From positions 558,001 through 622,000 of the forward strand of contig CAZRRJ010000002.1 in the NCBI GenBank assembly GCA_964602515.1: DNA of 64,000 nt, in the 5' to 3' direction. The translations under genes and the position numbers were made by a program. The DNA is from Carboxylicivirga sp964602515 (lineage in GTDB: Bacteria; Bacteroidota; Bacteroidia; Bacteroidales; Marinilabiliaceae). The notes under the pieces are model-generated. The model was not told where the DNA came from. It did not search any database and saw only the letters and a list, made by a program, of their open reading frames with translations. Shown one piece after another: positions 1-8,880 of this stretch (the stretch's first letter is position 1; each line of letters starts with the position of its first letter).

Positions 1-54
1 AAAATGGCCAATGAAGCTGCTAAGGCAGTTCAAAATGATAAAAAACTAAAATAA
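1..54 (+). CDS. C-terminal end of an upstream gene (partial)
   Basis: The first 54 bases read in one frame as a short lysine/alanine-rich tail ending in TAA, with no stop before it. It could be the end of a gene that begins outside the window. The piece is too short to identify, and chance cannot be excluded. Confidence 0.3.
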   Translation, partial: KMANEAAKAVQNDKKLK

Positions 55-134
55 AGGTTTAATAGCAGCAAACTATTTTTGGTTTATTAGAATCCTGCTT
101 TTAAAATATATTAAATAAAGTTTCTATAATTATT

Positions 135-3100
135 ATGACGACAAGAATTTATTCTATATATCTAATGATAGTAGCCGTTTTCCTGAATGTTGGAACCACC
201 AAGGCTACGGCATTAAAAGATTGGGAAAATCCAAAAATGTTTAATCAAAACAAGGAGGCTCCTCACGCATCATTCATGACCTTTTCGAATATGACGGCTG
301 CCATTGCGAAGAAGCACGAAGCATCTGTTTACTACAAAAGTTTAAACGGCACTTGGAAATTTAACTGGGTTAAGAAGCCAGCAGATCGACCTGTGGATTT
401 TTACAAACCGACTTTTGATGTAAGTAGTTGGGATGATATTAAAGTTCCATCTAATTGGGAAGTAGAAGGCTATGGTATTCCTATATATACTAATCATCAG
501 TATGCTTTTGCTGATCCTCGTAATCCAGTTTCATCAGAAATTGAGTTTACGGAAGGAACAGGCAGAAGGCCTCCCAAGAATCCCGGACAAGTTCCTCATG
601 ATTATAATCCGGTAGGATCATATCGTCGTACTTTCACTATTCCGCAAAACTGGGATGGTCGTCAGGTATTTATTCAACTGGGTGCAGTTAAATCAGCTTT
701 CTATATATGGATTAATGGACGTAAAGTGGGTTATAGTCAGGGTAGTAAAACAGAGGCTGAATGGGATATAACCAGTTATCTGCAAAAAGGTGTAAACACA
801 GTTTCTATTGAGGTGTACCGATGGAGTGATGGCTCCTATCTGGAGTGTCAGGATTTTTGGCGTATAAGTGGGATTGAGCGTGATGTATTTATCTACTCAA
901 CACCTAAAGTACGCATCCGCGACTTCTTTGTTAAAGGCGATTTGGATGAAAACTACACAAATGGTCAGTTAAAGATTGATGTTGACCTGAAAAATCACAC
1001 AAAGGGACTTCGCTCTGGCAATTACATGTTGACATACATGTTGTTTGATCACCATCAGAAAGTAATCGCGAGCGAAACAATTACCGCTAAAATCAATAAA
1101 AAAGCTGACTTAAAGCTGCATTTTGAAAAGGATATCGACAATCCTTTAAAGTGGACTGCCGAAACGCCTTACCTTTACACCATCGTACTACAACTGGAGG
1201 ATGCTAAAGGCAATAAGGAGTATGTATCAGCCAAAACAGGCTTTCGGAAAGTGGAAATAATTGATGATATATTTTTTATTAATGGGGTTGAAGTATTGAT
1301 TAAAGGCGTTAACCGCCATGAGCACAACCAAACTACCGGTCATGTGGTGAATGAGAAAGATATGCTTCATGAAGTAAAACTTATGAAACAATCCAATATC
1401 AATGCTGTGCGCAACTCACACTATCCTACTCATCCGCGCTTTTATGAGCTCTGCGACGAATACGGTTTGTATGTAACTGACGAGGCTAACATTGAATCGC
1501 ACGGTATGTATTACGGTAAGTACTCACTGGCAAAAAATCCGGAGTGGAAAGAGGCTCACCTGGATCGTAATATCAGAATGGTAGAACGCAGTAAAAATCA
1601 TCCATGTATTATCGTATGGTCGATGGGGAACGAGGCCGGCGACGGTGATAACTTTACCACCGTATTTGATTGGATTAAGCATCGCGATCCTTCTCGCCCA
1701 ATTCATTACGAAAGAGCAGAAATGGGTCCAAATACAGAATTGCATTGTCCGCAGTATCCGGGTGTTAAATACCTGAAAAAGTACGCTTCTGAACACCAGA
1801 CCAAGCCAATGATTATGAGTGAGTATTCGCACGCAATGGGTAACAGCACCGGTAACCTAGCCGATTTGTGGGATGTTATATACGACCGCAGTAACCGTCA
1901 GCTGCAAGGTGGCTACATCTGGGATTGGATTGATCAGGGCTTACTGGAGTACGATGAAGAAGGCCGTCCTTATTGGACTTATGGTGGTGACTATGGCGAG
2001 AATATGCCAACTGATGGCAACTTTGTATGTAACGGTATCATCTTCCCCGATATGACTCCTCAACCAGGCTTATGGGAAGTTAAATACGCCTATCAGTATG
2101 TGCGTTTCTCCAATGACGGTTTACCATTTGGCCAATATAAAGTTTCCAACTATCATGACTTTATCAATCTGGATAATTATGATATTCGCTGGAGCATCTC
2201 TGAAAACGGAAAAGAAATCTACCATGGACATGTAGATGTTGCATTAAATCCTCATCAGAACCAGGTGATTGAAATTCCTTCTGCCCCAATAAAGGGTAAG
2301 CAAGATGCAGAGTATTTTATTGATTTCTCGGTACGCTTAAAGAAAGGGACACCCCTGTTAAATAATGGCTTTGAAGTGGCGCACGAACAGTTTACCTATG
2401 CGGTACCGATACATCCTCTTGCCAAAGCAGAAAAATATGCACCTGTTACAGTGAAGGAGAATGATGAATACATCAAAACAAACGGACAAAATTTTACCAT
2501 TGAATTTAACAAAGTTGATGGTACCATTTCGCGATGGACTGTTAACGGAACCGACTTAATTCAGAAAGGTCCGGCCATTAATTTCTGGCGAGCACCTAAC
2601 GACAACGATAAAGGTAGCAACATGATTAAGCGCTTGGGTATCTGGCGAGAGGCTGGCCAATCGGTAAAAGTGACTAACATCAATGTTGAGCAAGTGGCCA
2701 ACTACAAGGCTATTGTTAATGTAAGCTACTCGATTGAAGCCATCGCATCAACGCAAATAGTCAGTTACGAGGTATTGGGTAATGGTAAAATTATTGTTAC
2801 CAGTAAGATTCAATTAGGAAAAGAAGAATTGCCAACACTGCCTCGCTTTGGTATGCGTATGGAAATGCCAGTTGAATTTGATAATCTGAAGTTCTTTGGC
2901 CGTGGTCCACATGAAAACTATTGCGATCGTAATAGGGGTGCGTTTGTTGGCTATTACGAAAGCAAAGTGGCAGACCAATACGTACCTTATGTGAGACCGC
3001 AGGAGAATGGTTATAAAACAGATGTTCGCTGGTTTGAACTGCGAAATGACAATGGCTGGGGATTAAAAATAAGCGGTTTGCCAACTTTTGGTTTCTCGGC

Positions 3101-3314
3101 ACTACATAACCCAATTGAAGATTTCGACCAGGTAACGCATCAGGAGTTTAAGCATCTGAACGACATTGTTAAGAAAGACGGTGTCTTCCTGACGTTTGAT
3201 CTGCGACAGATGGGGGTGGCAGGTGATAATTCATGGGGTGCTACACCATATGAACAATATACTTTACCTGCTAAGAATTATGAATTCAGATTTAGCATTG
3301 AGCCGGTATTCTGA
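135..3314 (+). CDS. Secreted beta-galactosidase, glycoside hydrolase family 2 (LacZ type)
   Basis: A full-length 1059-residue GH2 enzyme that hydrolyses terminal beta-galactosides. The N-terminal 26 residues form a signal peptide ending in an Ala-rich site (TKATA), so it should be periplasmic or outer-membrane associated, unlike cytoplasmic E. coli LacZ. The order is sugar-binding jelly roll (about 60-250), immunoglobulin-like domain (260-370), TIM barrel (370-670), then the C-terminal LacZ small-chain beta-sandwich (about 790-1055). The acid/base is Glu500 in WSMGNEAGDGDNF and the nucleophile is Glu563 in MSEYSHAMGNS. The length matches the long LacZ family. No SusC/SusD partner is visible, so it stands alone here. 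Exact substrate (galactoside, or another beta-glycoside such as a galactan or ulvan side chain) is inferred only. Confidence 0.93.
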   Translation: MTTRIYSIYLMIVAVFLNVGTTKATALKDWENPKMFNQNKEAPHASFMTFSNMTAAIAKKHEASVYYKSLNGTWKFNWVKKPADRPVDFYKPTFDVSSWDDIKVPSNWEVEGYGIPIYTNHQYAFADPRNPVSSEIEFTEGTGRRPPKNPGQVPHDYNPVGSYRRTFTIPQNWDGRQVFIQLGAVKSAFYIWINGRKVGYSQGSKTEAEWDITSYLQKGVNTVSIEVYRWSDGSYLECQDFWRISGIERDVFIYSTPKVRIRDFFVKGDLDENYTNGQLKIDVDLKNHTKGLRSGNYMLTYMLFDHHQKVIASETITAKINKKADLKLHFEKDIDNPLKWTAETPYLYTIVLQLEDAKGNKEYVSAKTGFRKVEIIDDIFFINGVEVLIKGVNRHEHNQTTGHVVNEKDMLHEVKLMKQSNINAVRNSHYPTHPRFYELCDEYGLYVTDEANIESHGMYYGKYSLAKNPEWKEAHLDRNIRMVERSKNHPCIIVWSMGNEAGDGDNFTTVFDWIKHRDPSRPIHYERAEMGPNTELHCPQYPGVKYLKKYASEHQTKPMIMSEYSHAMGNSTGNLADLWDVIYDRSNRQLQGGYIWDWIDQGLLEYDEEGRPYWTYGGDYGENMPTDGNFVCNGIIFPDMTPQPGLWEVKYAYQYVRFSNDGLPFGQYKVSNYHDFINLDNYDIRWSISENGKEIYHGHVDVALNPHQNQVIEIPSAPIKGKQDAEYFIDFSVRLKKGTPLLNNGFEVAHEQFTYAVPIHPLAKAEKYAPVTVKENDEYIKTNGQNFTIEFNKVDGTISRWTVNGTDLIQKGPAINFWRAPNDNDKGSNMIKRLGIWREAGQSVKVTNINVEQVANYKAIVNVSYSIEAIASTQIVSYEVLGNGKIIVTSKIQLGKEELPTLPRFGMRMEMPVEFDNLKFFGRGPHENYCDRNRGAFVGYYESKVADQYVPYVRPQENGYKTDVRWFELRNDNGWGLKISGLPTFGFSALHNPIEDFDQVTHQEFKHLNDIVKKDGVFLTFDLRQMGVAGDNSWGATPYEQYTLPAKNYEFRFSIEPVF

Positions 3315-3328
3315 TGTTAGAGATTATT

Positions 3329-3361
3329 AACTATAACCCTCTTATGGGTTATAGTTTTTTT
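3329..3361 (+). terminator. Rho-independent terminator after the beta-galactosidase
   Basis: An 11-bp perfect stem (3329-3339 with 3346-3356, AACTATAACCC/GGGTTATAGTT) with a 6-nt loop runs into a T tract. It begins 15 bases after the stop codon and closes the beta-galactosidase transcript. Confidence 0.85.
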
Positions 3362-3539
3362 ATTGTAATTGACTTATTTAATGAACTATATTGTACTAAA
3401 AAGACAATGAATTTCTTATTCAAAGTGAAAATCAAACTATTATATATTTGTACTGTTAATGAAAATAAGTTTTAATGCATGCTCCTTTTCAATAAGATCC
3501 TCGCTTTGTAAATCATTATAAAGACTCTGGTCAGTCAGT

Positions 3540-3662
3540 AAAGACAAAGCCTTTGGAGACAGAATAGTCAGTATTTCAAAAAGCTATATCCGCCCTATTG
3601 TGCACCGCAAAGAATTCAAAGCTGTTTTATTTAAAATTCTGTTGCTTCATAAATCGTCTTAA
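3540..3662 (+). pseudogene. Decayed transposase fragment (DDE type, IS1182/IS5-like)
   Basis: One frame from 3540 to a TAA at 3660-3662 reads as KDKAFGDRIVSISKSYIRPI and then VHRKEFKAVLFK. This resembles the stretch around 'RIVSISKPYIRPIVRGKE..' seen in Bacteroidota IS1182/IS5-type transposases. Only about 40 residues remain, there is no start codon and the downstream frame is destroyed. The rest of the gap (3362-3539 and 3663-4051) shows no gene I can recognise. The family assignment is from memory of the motif. Confidence 0.5.
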
Positions 3663-4051
3663 TACCTTATTTTTCATTTGTTAGCTTGCCTTGGTGGTAT
3701 TCAATATTGCTCTGATTTTGTATAGCTTAGTTATAAACTATGCCGAGCTCCTGGTTGTATTCCTTATTTATTGTGGCCATGGTAGTTAAGGGTTTAATAT
3801 GAGTACCCTAATGGCAGAAGCCATTCTACATACAATAACGATAGAATAAAGGGTAAACTAAAAGAAATGAGTTCCGTAAAATACAGAACTCATTCAAGTA
3901 TAAATTAATTCGACCAACTCTTTTGGGGCATATTAAGATCACTGAGGCTGTTTGTTATTTAACAACCTTAAATATCTAAATAGTAAATTAATACATTTAC
4001 TTACCTGGCAAAAGTGACACTTGGTACTTTACTAACTAATATTCCTGAATT
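3663..4051. other. Gene-free stretch downstream of transposase remnant
   Basis: I see no open frame, RNA or clear repeat here. It lies between the transposase fragment and the 3' end of the aspartate kinase gene, and could hold further decayed mobile-element sequence. Confidence 0.5.
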
Positions 4052-5428
4052 TTAGATTGATAAGAAAAATTCGTTATGAATGGCTTCAATTGCTGTATCC
4101 CTGTCATTTCTGGATACCATAAAATATGTGGCTACAGCAGATGCGCCGGAAACAATCATTTGTACATTTATTTCCCGTTTGGCTAATGACATAAATAAGC
4201 GCCCTGCCACACCGGGTTTATCCAGTAAACCTTCACCCACTACAGCAATAGTTGATATTTGTTCGCTTGCTATTAATTCGGTAATGGCAGATAGCCCCAG
4301 TTCCTCAACTGTTTTGTAAGCTTTTTTAATGTCTTTGGCAGATAAAAGCAGGTTAATAACAATTTGAGAGGTGATTACCGATTTAATGTTAATGCCAGCC
4401 CTGTCTAAGGCCACAGTTACCTTTGCTAATACGCCTTTTTTTAATCCAACGCCAGCTCCCCTAAGTTTTAAAATACAGAAGTCATCACTGTACGTAACGC
4501 TTTTAATAATGCAATCAGTAACTGTTCCTGTACTGTGTACAATTGTTCCGGGAGCTATACTGCCATTAAAAGTGTCAATATTACCAATGTGAATTGGAAT
4601 ATCGGCTTCTTTTAATGGCTCAACAGTGCGTGGATGTAATATGCTTGCTCCAAAGTAAGATAATTCGGCTGCTTCGGTATAAGATAAGTGTGTTATACGT
4701 TGGGGAGATGTAACGAGTTTGGGGTCGGCACTCATAAAACCGTCTACATCTTTCCACACATCCAGTGATTCTGCATCAAGACACCTAGCTAGTGCAGCAG
4801 CAGAATAATCGCTTCCTCCACGCCCTAATAAGGTAACTTTTCCTTGTCCTGATACGCCATAGAAACCAGGAACAACATAGATTTTATTTTCAGAAAGGCG
4901 TTTCTTAACATGAGGTGCCGATACTTCAAAATTAACTGTTGCATTGCCAAACTCTCCATCGGTAACCAATGGCATTTGTTCGGGAAGGGCTTCTTCAGCA
5001 TCAATGCCATTACTTTGTAATATAGATGTTAAAACCAATGAACTAAGGCGCTCACCATAACTTAAAATAACATCTTCAACGAACTCGGGAACATCACCAA
5101 TATAATGAACACCGGTTAAATATCTGCTTAGTTCTTTAATGCGCGATTGAACAGCATTCATTGTCTTATCCTGCCATTCTTTATCATCAAAATTTTCAAG
5201 GATAGCCTCTTGCTTTAATTCGTGTAAAAAACGAGTTAATATTTCAATGTGCGATTCATCTTTCTTTACTTCATCCATTGATTTTATAAGGTGATTGGTA
5301 ATGCCATAAAAGGCAGAAACCACAATAACCATAGGACGATCATAAGTTTTTATAACGCGGACTAATTTCTGAATATCTTCTTTTTTCTTAAGGTTTGAGC
5401 CTCCAAATTTGGCAACAATTTTTTTCAT
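4052..5428 (-). CDS. lysC: Aspartate kinase (monofunctional, with C-terminal ACT domains)
   Basis: It phosphorylates L-aspartate, the first step towards lysine, threonine and methionine. At 458 residues it has the usual single-enzyme length: an amino-acid kinase domain (about 1-290) opening with KFGGSN, the substrate loop GRGGSDYSAAALA, VDGFMSADPKLV and FGASILHPRTVEP, followed by two ACT regulatory domains (about 310-455). It is not fused to homoserine dehydrogenase. A SAM-I riboswitch lies in its leader (5573-5681, same strand), so methionine/SAM supply should control it. Which amino acid feeds back on the ACT domains cannot be told from sequence. The symbol is by analogy with lysC. Confidence 0.93.
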   Translation of the reverse strand: MKKIVAKFGGSNLKKKEDIQKLVRVIKTYDRPMVIVVSAFYGITNHLIKSMDEVKKDESHIEILTRFLHELKQEAILENFDDKEWQDKTMNAVQSRIKELSRYLTGVHYIGDVPEFVEDVILSYGERLSSLVLTSILQSNGIDAEEALPEQMPLVTDGEFGNATVNFEVSAPHVKKRLSENKIYVVPGFYGVSGQGKVTLLGRGGSDYSAAALARCLDAESLDVWKDVDGFMSADPKLVTSPQRITHLSYTEAAELSYFGASILHPRTVEPLKEADIPIHIGNIDTFNGSIAPGTIVHSTGTVTDCIIKSVTYSDDFCILKLRGAGVGLKKGVLAKVTVALDRAGINIKSVITSQIVINLLLSAKDIKKAYKTVEELGLSAITELIASEQISTIAVVGEGLLDKPGVAGRLFMSLAKREINVQMIVSGASAVATYFMVSRNDRDTAIEAIHNEFFLSI

Positions 5429-5572
5429 TTAAAACTACTATAATAAGTGGCTTACTGCCGTTAGTAAACTGGATAACATCTTGACTTATTGTCAGGAATA
5501 AGAAATTGTGGTGAAATGTATGTTATGCCCAGCCGGGCATTCGAAAGTAAAACGTTTGTATCATTGTTAATT

Positions 5573-5681
5573 GTTTAAATTCATCATTTTCCCGTAGGAA
5601 TCAGGTTTTGGCACCTGCCATTTTGGTGGTTGCCAGAGGTTCACAGAGCCTGTCTCTTCCCTCTTCTTAATAAACTCAAAC
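5573..5681 (-). ncRNA. SAM-I (S-box) riboswitch upstream of aspartate kinase
   Basis: Read on the minus strand, this interval carries the S-box core in order: GGGAAGAGACAGGC, then CTCTGGCAACC, GGTGCCAA and a closing GATGAAT segment. The two ends form a 12-bp P1 helix (5670-5681 with 5573-5584, including G-U pairs), which I checked base by base. About 109 nt is the normal aptamer size. A short GC hairpin, ATGCCC-GGCT-GGGCAT (5525-5540), follows before the start codon and may be part of the expression platform. Binding of S-adenosylmethionine would switch off the aspartate kinase gene 145 bases downstream. This is by structural match only; a covariance search would settle it. Confidence 0.85.
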
Positions 5682-5759
5682 GCTCTGCACATGCTAATAC
5701 AGAAGCTGTGCAAACATAGTTGATTACGAAGTAATAAACAAATATGAGATAAATTCAGT

Positions 5760-6572
5760 TTAGAGCCAAAGTGCTTTGTTTTCTAACATAGCCATTAAAT
5801 CGGGATGTTTTAGTTTAATGCCAAGCCTGTTCTTTATTTTATTATTGGCAATGATTTTAAAAGCGGTGTTATCTTCTGCAAATTGAGGTGGTTGTTTGCC
5901 GGAAAGCTTGATGGCCAAAGAATAAAATGTTTTCTTAGTTGGATGTGTATCAGCCACCCCATTGAATATTTCTCCCCAAGCCTCTTGTTGAATAATGGCA
6001 TCCAGTATTTGAATACAATCATCCAGGTGAATCAGATTAACCGGTAACCGGGCGCCTTTTACTATTGAACCAGCTTTAAAAAAGCGACCGGGATACCGCA
6101 CTCCACCGACTAAACCTCCGAAACGGACAATACTTGTTTTAAAACTGGCTTGCTGAAAAACCTGTTCGATATCAAGCAAAGCATTGGTACCCCTTTCCAC
6201 ATCTAAAGTTGAATCTTCGTATTCAGTATTGTTATTTGCTTTGTAAACAGATGTTGAACTAACAAAGATAACCTTTTTAATATCTGAAGACTCTATTGTA
6301 TCTATTAAAGGCAGGTAGTCATTAGCCTTGCGGGAACTTTTACTGGGGGGAATATTGATTAGAAGGTATTCGGATGAAAAGAATGTACTGTTGTGCAGCG
6401 TTTCTTTTTGATTTATATTAATGATAAATGGATCTATCCCCTTAGAACGCAGTAGTTCCAGTTTATTGGATGAGCTTGTTGAACCTTTTACCTTCCAGCC
6501 TTTATCAATTAAATATTGTGCAAAGGGTAATCCTAACCATCCACACCCAAGAATACTGATTGTTTGAGTCAT
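5760..6572 (-). CDS. NAD(P)-binding Rossmann-fold protein, SDR/epimerase-like
   Basis: A 270-residue protein of the extended SDR / nucleoside-diphosphate-sugar epimerase superfamily (YeeZ-like). The dinucleotide-binding motif GCGWLGLPFA is right at the N terminus. VIFVSSTSVY supplies the strand with the catalytic-region serine, and 'RFGGLVGGVRYPGRFF' follows where the YxxxK tyrosine region should be; I see no clean YxxxK. The reading frame extends 23 codons further upstream, into the neighbouring gene, but the methionine at 6572 places the Rossmann motif at the start and avoids that overlap. The role is unknown; YeeZ-type proteins are poorly characterised. It is transcribed after the kinase-like gene. 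Confidence 0.75.
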   Translation of the reverse strand: MTQTISILGCGWLGLPFAQYLIDKGWKVKGSTSSSNKLELLRSKGIDPFIININQKETLHNSTFFSSEYLLINIPPSKSSRKANDYLPLIDTIESSDIKKVIFVSSTSVYKANNNTEYEDSTLDVERGTNALLDIEQVFQQASFKTSIVRFGGLVGGVRYPGRFFKAGSIVKGARLPVNLIHLDDCIQILDAIIQQEAWGEIFNGVADTHPTKKTFYSLAIKLSGKQPPQFAEDNTAFKIIANNKIKNRLGIKLKHPDLMAMLENKALWL

Positions 6573-6622
6573 AACATTATAACAATGGTTTGTGCTTAAT
6601 AGTTGTATATACCAACATCGTA

Positions 6623-7666
6623 CTAGTATTTCTCCATACAAGTGTTATTGAGTATATGAATAAAACTCTTTGTGCGTTTAATTTCTTTGTAAAAGGTGTT
6701 TATATACCTGTAGACTTGCTTTCGTGTTTTAATGTCTAAATGTTCAAATTCCATTATTGTCTGATAAATCTCTTCTTCGGCATTTAAAAACTCGTCTGTT
6801 AAAATGTAATAGTTATCATCAAATGTACGACAATGGCCACAATAGTCGCGTTCAATTACACTTTCAGCAGTTGACCATTCAGCCGGATTGGCATAAGGCG
6901 CATTTATCAGTCCGGAATGGTCAAAGTCATATGGAATTGCTGAAATTTCTTCGCGCCTGTGACCGAAACGTTTTATGAATTTGATATTATGAGCACTTTG
7001 AATCCGCCAATCTGTATTTCCAATCATATAATTAAAAATAGCTACACGATCGGCATCCAATTCGTTAATCTCTTCTGCTTTAAAATATTTTCCTTTAATC
7101 TCAATGGTTTCTGTTCGGTGAGCCATCATTTGCAGTGGTTCAATCAGAAATCCCAAATGCCGGGAATTATGATTTTTATTATCCGTGTTCTGGTAGGAAA
7201 TATCGAGTAGCCTTGTGCGTAAGGCATATGGGCTAATGATCTGCCATAATTTGTATATCAGGTATTCTTTAAGTAGTATCCTCGTATAAAGTTTAGAATT
7301 CATACAATGACTTACAAGTTTAACTTTAGTCAGGTAGCCGTCTTCAGAAAAAAGTGTATCGGGTTTAAAATTCAGCATAAGTGGTGGAAATGTACAGTGC
7401 TCTTTACGAAAATTACCTCTTACACGGTATTTTACCTTAAATGTGGTTGAATCATTTTCCGACTCGTAAATAACTATTTTGCCTGGTGAATACGCGTTAT
7501 TTTTTTTGCGCATATGATTTGTAATATCAAAATGAAGGCTGACTTTCAATAGGTCTTCATTTTGAAAAAGAGATGTGTAATTTTGTCGCCCTTTATCCTG
7601 TGGCTTTACAGGAGTTATAAATGTAGGTAAGCTCAAAAGCAACAAAATTTTAATACAATACCTCAT
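6623..7666 (-). CDS. Exported protein with kinase-like (CotH-like) features, function unknown
   Basis: A 347-residue protein with a short signal peptide (IKILLLLSLPTFITPV). The middle contains RGNFRKEHCTFPPL (substrate/nucleotide-loop region), 'KEYLIYKLWQ', and then IFNYMIGNTDWRIQSAHN followed by IPYDFDHSG. The spacing of 'NTDW..N' and a later 'DFD' resembles the catalytic loop and metal-binding loop of CotH/HipA-type atypical kinases. That is my inference; no family is securely recognised. The C terminus is helical and charged. It would act outside the cytoplasm, which would make kinase activity unusual. It is followed by the Rossmann-fold gene on the same strand. Confidence 0.7.
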   Translation of the reverse strand: MRYCIKILLLLSLPTFITPVKPQDKGRQNYTSLFQNEDLLKVSLHFDITNHMRKKNNAYSPGKIVIYESENDSTTFKVKYRVRGNFRKEHCTFPPLMLNFKPDTLFSEDGYLTKVKLVSHCMNSKLYTRILLKEYLIYKLWQIISPYALRTRLLDISYQNTDNKNHNSRHLGFLIEPLQMMAHRTETIEIKGKYFKAEEINELDADRVAIFNYMIGNTDWRIQSAHNIKFIKRFGHRREEISAIPYDFDHSGLINAPYANPAEWSTAESVIERDYCGHCRTFDDNYYILTDEFLNAEEEIYQTIMEFEHLDIKTRKQVYRYINTFYKEIKRTKSFIHILNNTCMEKY

Positions 7667-7772
7667 GGCTGGTTATTTATTGTGATAATTTAAAAAAAAA
7701 TTAAGTGGTATAAAAATCAGGCTTGATATTCATATTATTAATACGTAGTTTGAAGTGTCAAAACAGTGCGGT

Positions 7773-8672
7773 ATGTACAGATTTACAATTGATAACCAGG
7801 AAGAGTTACAAGAAGGGCTTATACGTGTATTAAAAGAGCAATATGCTTTTGTTTCCATGCAGGCATCAATACCAAATAATATTGATAAGTCGGTTCATGA
7901 AATACGAAAGGCATTAAAGCGAATTAGGGCAGTGTTGCGCCTGGTTCGGTGGGATATTGGAGAAGAATTATTTCAAAGTGAAAACAGGTGCTTTCGCGAT
8001 TTGAATCGTCAGCTTTCTGTATTAAGGGATCATTATGTAGTGATATCCTATTTAGCAGAAAACTTTGAGGCTGATGAACTACATATACCCGAGGAAGGTT
8101 TTATTCGCTTGGTCAATCATTTGAATACCAAGAAAGAAGCTGAACTAAAACGTTTAATTACTAACCAGACCCTGGAAAGCATTAAAGAACAAATGGAGTT
8201 GGCAACAGCTGATTTGAAGATTTACCCCTTTGAGTTTTTAGGGCCACATACCATTCAACAAGGGGTAACAAACGTTTATAATCAGTGTCTTGCTAAAATG
8301 GCAGAGACTCAATTAAAGCTGGATGATCATCCTTTACATGAATTACGTAAACGGGTTAAATATTTATTAAATCAGATGAATCTGATGCAGGAAGTATGGC
8401 CTGATTTCTTTATTACATATTCCATATCATTAAAAAATGCATCTGATTTTCTGGGGAATGATCATAATCTTGCAGAAATGATTTCTTTAATTGAAAAGCT
8501 CTCTGGAAGTATTATTAAAGAAGCGGATAAGCATGGTTTAATTACTGGTTTTAAAACTGAGCGGGAGCATATCCACCGGGAGCTGTGGCCTTTACTGGGT
8601 AAACTGTTTGCTGAAGATACGGCGTCATTTGTAAAGCGAATTACATCATATTGGTTAATTAGCAGGGAATAG
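7773..8672 (+). CDS. CHAD domain protein
   Basis: An all-helical protein of about 299 residues with conserved histidines in basic helices: VHEIRKALKRIRAVLRL near the N terminus and HELRKRVKYLLNQM in the second half. These are the hallmarks of the CHAD domain, which binds polyphosphate and often accompanies polyphosphate enzymes. No CYTH (triphosphatase) domain is fused to it. A GTG start at 7755 is also open, but ATG at 7773 begins the conserved region more naturally; neither has a clear Shine-Dalgarno site. An exopolyphosphatase-family gene lies about 5.6 kb downstream. It ends tail-to-tail with creD. Confidence 0.85.
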   Translation: MYRFTIDNQEELQEGLIRVLKEQYAFVSMQASIPNNIDKSVHEIRKALKRIRAVLRLVRWDIGEELFQSENRCFRDLNRQLSVLRDHYVVISYLAENFEADELHIPEEGFIRLVNHLNTKKEAELKRLITNQTLESIKEQMELATADLKIYPFEFLGPHTIQQGVTNVYNQCLAKMAETQLKLDDHPLHELRKRVKYLLNQMNLMQEVWPDFFITYSISLKNASDFLGNDHNLAEMISLIEKLSGSIIKEADKHGLITGFKTEREHIHRELWPLLGKLFAEDTASFVKRITSYWLISRE

Positions 8673-8736
8673 GAGTATTCGAAAAGAAGAGGTATTGGTT
8701 TTCAACAATTTTCACCCTTAAATCTTTAAAAGGAAG

Positions 8737-8792
8737 TTGTCAAAATTCAGTCCCCCTGATTAATGCTGGGGATTAATACTGAATTTTGACAA
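8737..8792. repeat. Perfect 15-bp inverted repeat between convergent genes
   Basis: TTGTCAAAATTCAGT (8737-8751) is repeated inverted at 8778-8792, with an inner CCCC/GGGG pairing (8753-8756 with 8768-8771). It sits between the ends of the CHAD gene and creD and could serve both as a transcription-ending hairpin. It lacks a long T tract, so a small mobile inverted-repeat element is another possibility. Confidence 0.7.
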
Positions 8793-8880
8793 AGTGCTGG
8801 GATCTTTACTTTCCAGCCCCCCTTATATCAAATTAGTATTAAATAGCCTATTAGTCTAATGTCTATAGTAGATTAACAAT

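Noticed and set aside
1524..1832. Minus-strand frame inside the beta-galactosidase gene
   Set aside because: A shadow of a clear GH2 coding sequence, with no features of its own.
5429..5759. Lysine riboswitch before aspartate kinase
   Set aside because: The conserved segments and P1 geometry fit the SAM-I class, not the L-box.
6573..6641. Longer N terminus for the Rossmann-fold protein
   Set aside because: It would overlap the upstream gene and put 23 unrelated residues before the dinucleotide motif.
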